Shown here: positions 14,033-16,315 of the stretch, piece by piece
Layout of the letters: each line of letters begins with the position of its first letter
Numbering within the stretch: position 1 is the stretch's first letter
From: JBAVEL01 sp049587715
Lineage (GTDB): Bacteria; Bacteroidota; Ignavibacteria; UBA10030; UBA6906
DNA: 16,315 bases
Assembly: GCA_049587715.1 (NCBI GenBank)
Contig: JBAVEL010000064.1
Location: 1 to 16,315 of the forward strand
Reading direction: 5' to 3'
The notes under the pieces: generated by a model
What the model saw: the letters and a program-made list of their open reading frames with translations, nothing else
What the model was told of the DNA's origin: nothing
The model's database searches: none
Position numbers and translations under genes: made by a program

Positions 14033-14197
14033 GTCCGGCCACACGGGGGGGGTAGGGTAGGAGGCGTCCAGCCGCTTCGGGGAGGATCGGTGGAGGGGCC
14101 GTCCGGTTGTAAGGGAGTGTAGGGTAAAGGCCGCCCCGCCGCACGGGGGCGCGGCATAAGGGCCGCCGGGGCGTATCGGGGGAGCGGCGCAAGAGGC
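14033..14197. repeat. Degenerate tandem array, period about 33 bp, five units
   Basis: Units start at 14033, 14066, 14101, 14133 and 14165 (33, 35, 32, 32 and 33 bp). Each starts GTCC or GCC, passes through a CGGGG-like or GGGAG block near its middle and ends GGC or GGCC. The array fills most of the 181 bp between the stops of the DinB-like gene (+) and the ATPase gene (-). Identity between units is modest. There are no spacers as in a CRISPR array. Some units can fold, for example GCCCC with GGGGC in the fourth. Confidence 0.45.
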
Positions 14198-14208
14198 GCC
14201 CTTCCCCC

Positions 14209-15264
14209 TCAGCCGTATTTCTGGGGGCGGAACAGGAAGAAGGCGCGGAAGACCCGGAACGCCAGGTAGGCCAGAAACCCCAGGGCCGAGAACCAGAGGT
14301 AAAACTCGCGGTTGTCGGTCCCGAGGGAGAAGAGCTTGACCAGCGTGAAGACGCTCACACCGAAGATGTACACGGGCCCCATGTTGAAGTAGTCCCCCTC
14401 CTCGGAGCGGCGGAGAAGCCGGATCTCCCGCTCCCCCAGGCGGGACTCCCTGGATCCGTGCCAGATCAGGTTCCGTATGTGAAAGGGATTCCCCCCCGAG
14501 GCCTTGAGGACCTCCTTCCTGTAGAGCGAAGGATCGATCACCCGCACAAGGGCCCTCTCCATGCAGTGTTGGATGAGGCCCAGGGATTCTGCATCGGAGA
14601 GGGGAGGAACCTGAATGCGGCTGAAGGAGGACCAGATGCGGCGGAAATGTCCCCCCTCCTTCATGTGGGTGGCGGCCCCGCAGAGGACGGCGGACCCCAG
14701 CAGCTCTTCCACGAAGCCGTGGTGCGCGGGGGTGATGCGGTCGAAGCTCTCCACGAACACGAGGTAGCGTGCGGGGGCCCCCTTCAGACTCTCCAGAATC
14801 GCCTCCTGAAGTCCCACGGAACCCCTTCCAGCCAGGCGCTTTCTGACATCGGCCCAAGGGGCTTGGGTGCGCTCTCCGTCCAGGATCAGGTCCCCCCTTT
14901 CGTGCAGTCCCTGAAGGAGCTCCCTGAGGAAATCCCCCAGAGGGGCTGGATGCCGGATCATGAGGATGGGGGGAGGCGGGCGGCGGGATTCCAGGAGTCC
15001 CGATGCGCGGGCCATTACGGGGCCCGAGAGCTCGATCCGGCGGGACTTTCCCGCGAGAATCCCCCCCGCTTCCAGCATGAGCCGGGTCTTCCCGATCCCC
15101 CGTGGTCCCGTGAGGAGCGTGTGGCGCCCCCGCCTGAGGTTGTGCACCAGCTCGGTGAGCTCCCGGATGCGGCCCGCGAGAAACTGATCCTCCCGCACAT
15201 CGGAAGAACGTACATCACGGGTGGGGGGTAGGGGATGAGCGGGAAGGAGGGAGCGGGCCTTCAC
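14209..15264 (-). CDS. Membrane-anchored P-loop (AAA/STAND-like) ATPase
   Basis: This 351-aa protein has a Walker A GPRGIGKT (53-60) and a Walker B-like YLVFVES (167-173) with an acidic final residue. GSAVLCGAAT (190-199) lies in a sensor 1-like position and ASGGNPFHIRNLI (255-267) resembles the GGNP element of ATPases related to AAA_16 and STAND. Two hydrophobic segments near the C-terminus (about 296-313 and 322-345) should form a membrane hairpin, leaving the ATPase in the cytoplasm. No effector or repeat domain is visible. The GTG start overlaps the stop of the upstream gene in GTGA, with AGGA just before it, so the two are translationally coupled. It has the fold of a signalling or remodelling ATPase, but I cannot name the family or function. 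Confidence 0.75.
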   Translation of the reverse strand: MKARSLLPAHPLPPTRDVRSSDVREDQFLAGRIRELTELVHNLRRGRHTLLTGPRGIGKTRLMLEAGGILAGKSRRIELSGPVMARASGLLESRRPPPPILMIRHPAPLGDFLRELLQGLHERGDLILDGERTQAPWADVRKRLAGRGSVGLQEAILESLKGAPARYLVFVESFDRITPAHHGFVEELLGSAVLCGAATHMKEGGHFRRIWSSFSRIQVPPLSDAESLGLIQHCMERALVRVIDPSLYRKEVLKASGGNPFHIRNLIWHGSRESRLGEREIRLLRRSEEGDYFNMGPVYIFGVSVFTLVKLFSLGTDNREFYLWFSALGFLAYLAFRVFRAFFLFRPQKYG

Positions 15265-16315
15265 AGCTTCCTGAGGAGGATGGTGACCCGGATCCTTCCC
15301 CTTTCCCTTTCCATCCGGATGCCCCCCACAATCCCGCGGCAGGGGGAGAGGAGAAAGGGGGGATGTGATGCAGGGAGAGCGGCTCTCTCCAGCCGGGCCA
15401 GGGCCGCCTCACTGGCCGATGCATCGGCCTCCCTTCTCCGGCGGACGGATTCAAGGGATGCAAGGAGTGAGGCCAGCTCACGGGTTTCCCCGGGGACGGG
15501 TTCGGGGAGCCGGGCGGGTTCCGCACGGGTCCCGAATCCGCCTTCCGCCAGTTCCTTCCTTCTGGATTCCTTCAGGGAATCAGACCGGACGCGGGCATGG
15601 TACCTGTCGATACGGTGAAGTATCCTTGCCTCTTCGACACGGCGGGCGGCTTCAACAGCCCGGGCCTTTTTGCGGAGCGCCTCCCGTTCCCGGTTGAGGA
15701 AGAGGGGCGGGGAGCCCGCAAGGAGTGTGTCTCCGGGCTCTACCGTGTCGCCGGGTGCAGAGAGGAACCCCGGGGTCTCATCCACAGGGAGGAGCATCCC
15801 AAGTGTATGTAGAACAGGGAGCTGATCCGGAGGGAGAATCCGGGGAGCGGAGGAGTCATGGAGCGGAATGCGGGTCCGGACGGTGAGGTTTCCCCCCTTC
15901 ATCCTGATGCGGCCGAGGCGGGCGAGGTCTTCCGCCGAGGCGAAACCGAGCCGGAGAGAGGTTCCCGAGCGTGTGACGGGGGAAAAAGCACCCGGTGATT
16001 CGGGAAGGGGGACTTCCTCATCGGGAATGATGAGCCCGAAAAACTGATGATTCAGGGCGGTGTCCAGGGAGGCGAGTATTTCATCCAGTGTGCGGCCTGC
16101 GGGGTTCAGGTCCGTCACCACCGTGGTTTCGGGACGGGTCTTTTCGCAGAGAACGCTCCGGGCTGTGTATTCCGCCTCGTAGTCGTCTCCGAGTGTGTGG
16201 AGGAGCCCGTCGGGTGTTCGGAAGAGGAGCATCCGGGGGCCGGGGCTTCCCTCCACGGGGAATGTTCCCTCCAGGGTCTGCCTGCTGAACAGGTTGTGGG
16301 CGCGGAGGCGGATGC
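15261..16315 (-). CDS. HlyD-like coiled-coil adaptor protein, 5' end outside window
   Basis: The frame is open to the window edge, so the start is missing. A GTG at 16256 (331 aa) lies inside a continuous frame and its upstream residues look coding (RAHNLFSRQTLEGTFPVEGS). Numbered from that GTG, PGDTVEPGDTLLAG (168-181) resembles the first half of a lipoyl-like domain. Charged coiled-coil segments follow at about 187-237 and 256-293, then LLSPCRGIVGG (302-312) as the second half. This is the hairpin layout of membrane-fusion (HlyD/RND adaptor) proteins. The N-terminal 150 residues are not recognised and no membrane segment is visible in the part present. It is coupled by a 4-nt overlap to the downstream membrane ATPase. 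Assignment to the adaptor fold is inference from layout. Confidence 0.6.
   Translation of the reverse strand, partial: IRLRAHNLFSRQTLEGTFPVEGSPGPRMLLFRTPDGLLHTLGDDYEAEYTARSVLCEKTRPETTVVTDLNPAGRTLDEILASLDTALNHQFFGLIIPDEEVPLPESPGAFSPVTRSGTSLRLGFASAEDLARLGRIRMKGGNLTVRTRIPLHDSSAPRILPPDQLPVLHTLGMLLPVDETPGFLSAPGDTVEPGDTLLAGSPPLFLNREREALRKKARAVEAARRVEEARILHRIDRYHARVRSDSLKESRRKELAEGGFGTRAEPARLPEPVPGETRELASLLASLESVRRRREADASASEAALARLERAALPASHPPFLLSPCRGIVGGIRMERERGRIRVTILLRKL

Noticed and set aside
14033..14197. CRISPR array
   Set aside because: Units are contiguous and diverged, without identical repeats separated by unique spacers, and there are no cas genes nearby.

Overview
The window is a GC-rich bacterial chromosome segment with ten recognisable genes. 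Six lie on the + strand from the left edge to about 9.4 kb. A minus-strand pair follows (12-13 kb to 9.5 kb), then one + strand gene, then a minus-strand pair that runs off the right edge. The best clue to the organism is the protein at 4309-5724. It ends in a textbook type IX secretion C-terminal domain with an NYPNPFNP signature, typical of the FCB superphylum and its uncultured relatives. The high GC content and envelope-heavy gene set suit an uncultured FCB-type lineage, but the phylum cannot be named from this sequence.

Left part (1-5.7 kb). A possible gene tail, apparently frame-broken at a run of eight G, is followed 3 bp later by a secreted or lipoprotein-like zinc metallopeptidase (HELTH). 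Next comes 711 bp without a convincing gene. It holds a promoter-like pair, nested inverted repeats that could fold as a branched RNA, and the only canonical intrinsic terminator in the window. Downstream are two codirectional cell-surface genes: a Sec-exported protein built from phage-tail-fibre-like Gly/Ser/Thr repeats, and the type IX secretion substrate.

Middle part (6.1-9.4 kb). Two exported enzymes each follow a plausible promoter with the same -35 hexamer, TTGCAT. One is an M48 (BepA-like) metallopeptidase with TPRs and two BamE-like terminal repeats. The other is a caspase-family (C14) protease with an EF-hand-like loop and an unexpected transposase-type helix-turn-helix tail. With the first gene, this gives three envelope proteases within 9 kb.

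Right part (9.5-16.3 kb). A minus-strand pair encodes long-type (eukaryote-like) deoxyribose-phosphate aldolase and an ALDH16-type tandem aldehyde dehydrogenase. Together they could convert deoxyribose 5-phosphate to glyceraldehyde 3-phosphate and acetate. The divergent intergenic region holds a 30-bp near-palindrome and leads to a DinB-superfamily gene. Between the convergent genes at 14.0-14.2 kb lies a degenerate array with a period of about 33 bp. The last two genes overlap by 4 nt (GTGA): a membrane-anchored P-loop ATPase and, upstream of it, a HlyD-like coiled-coil protein cut by the window edge. I see no tRNA, rRNA, CRISPR array, insertion sequence or prophage.
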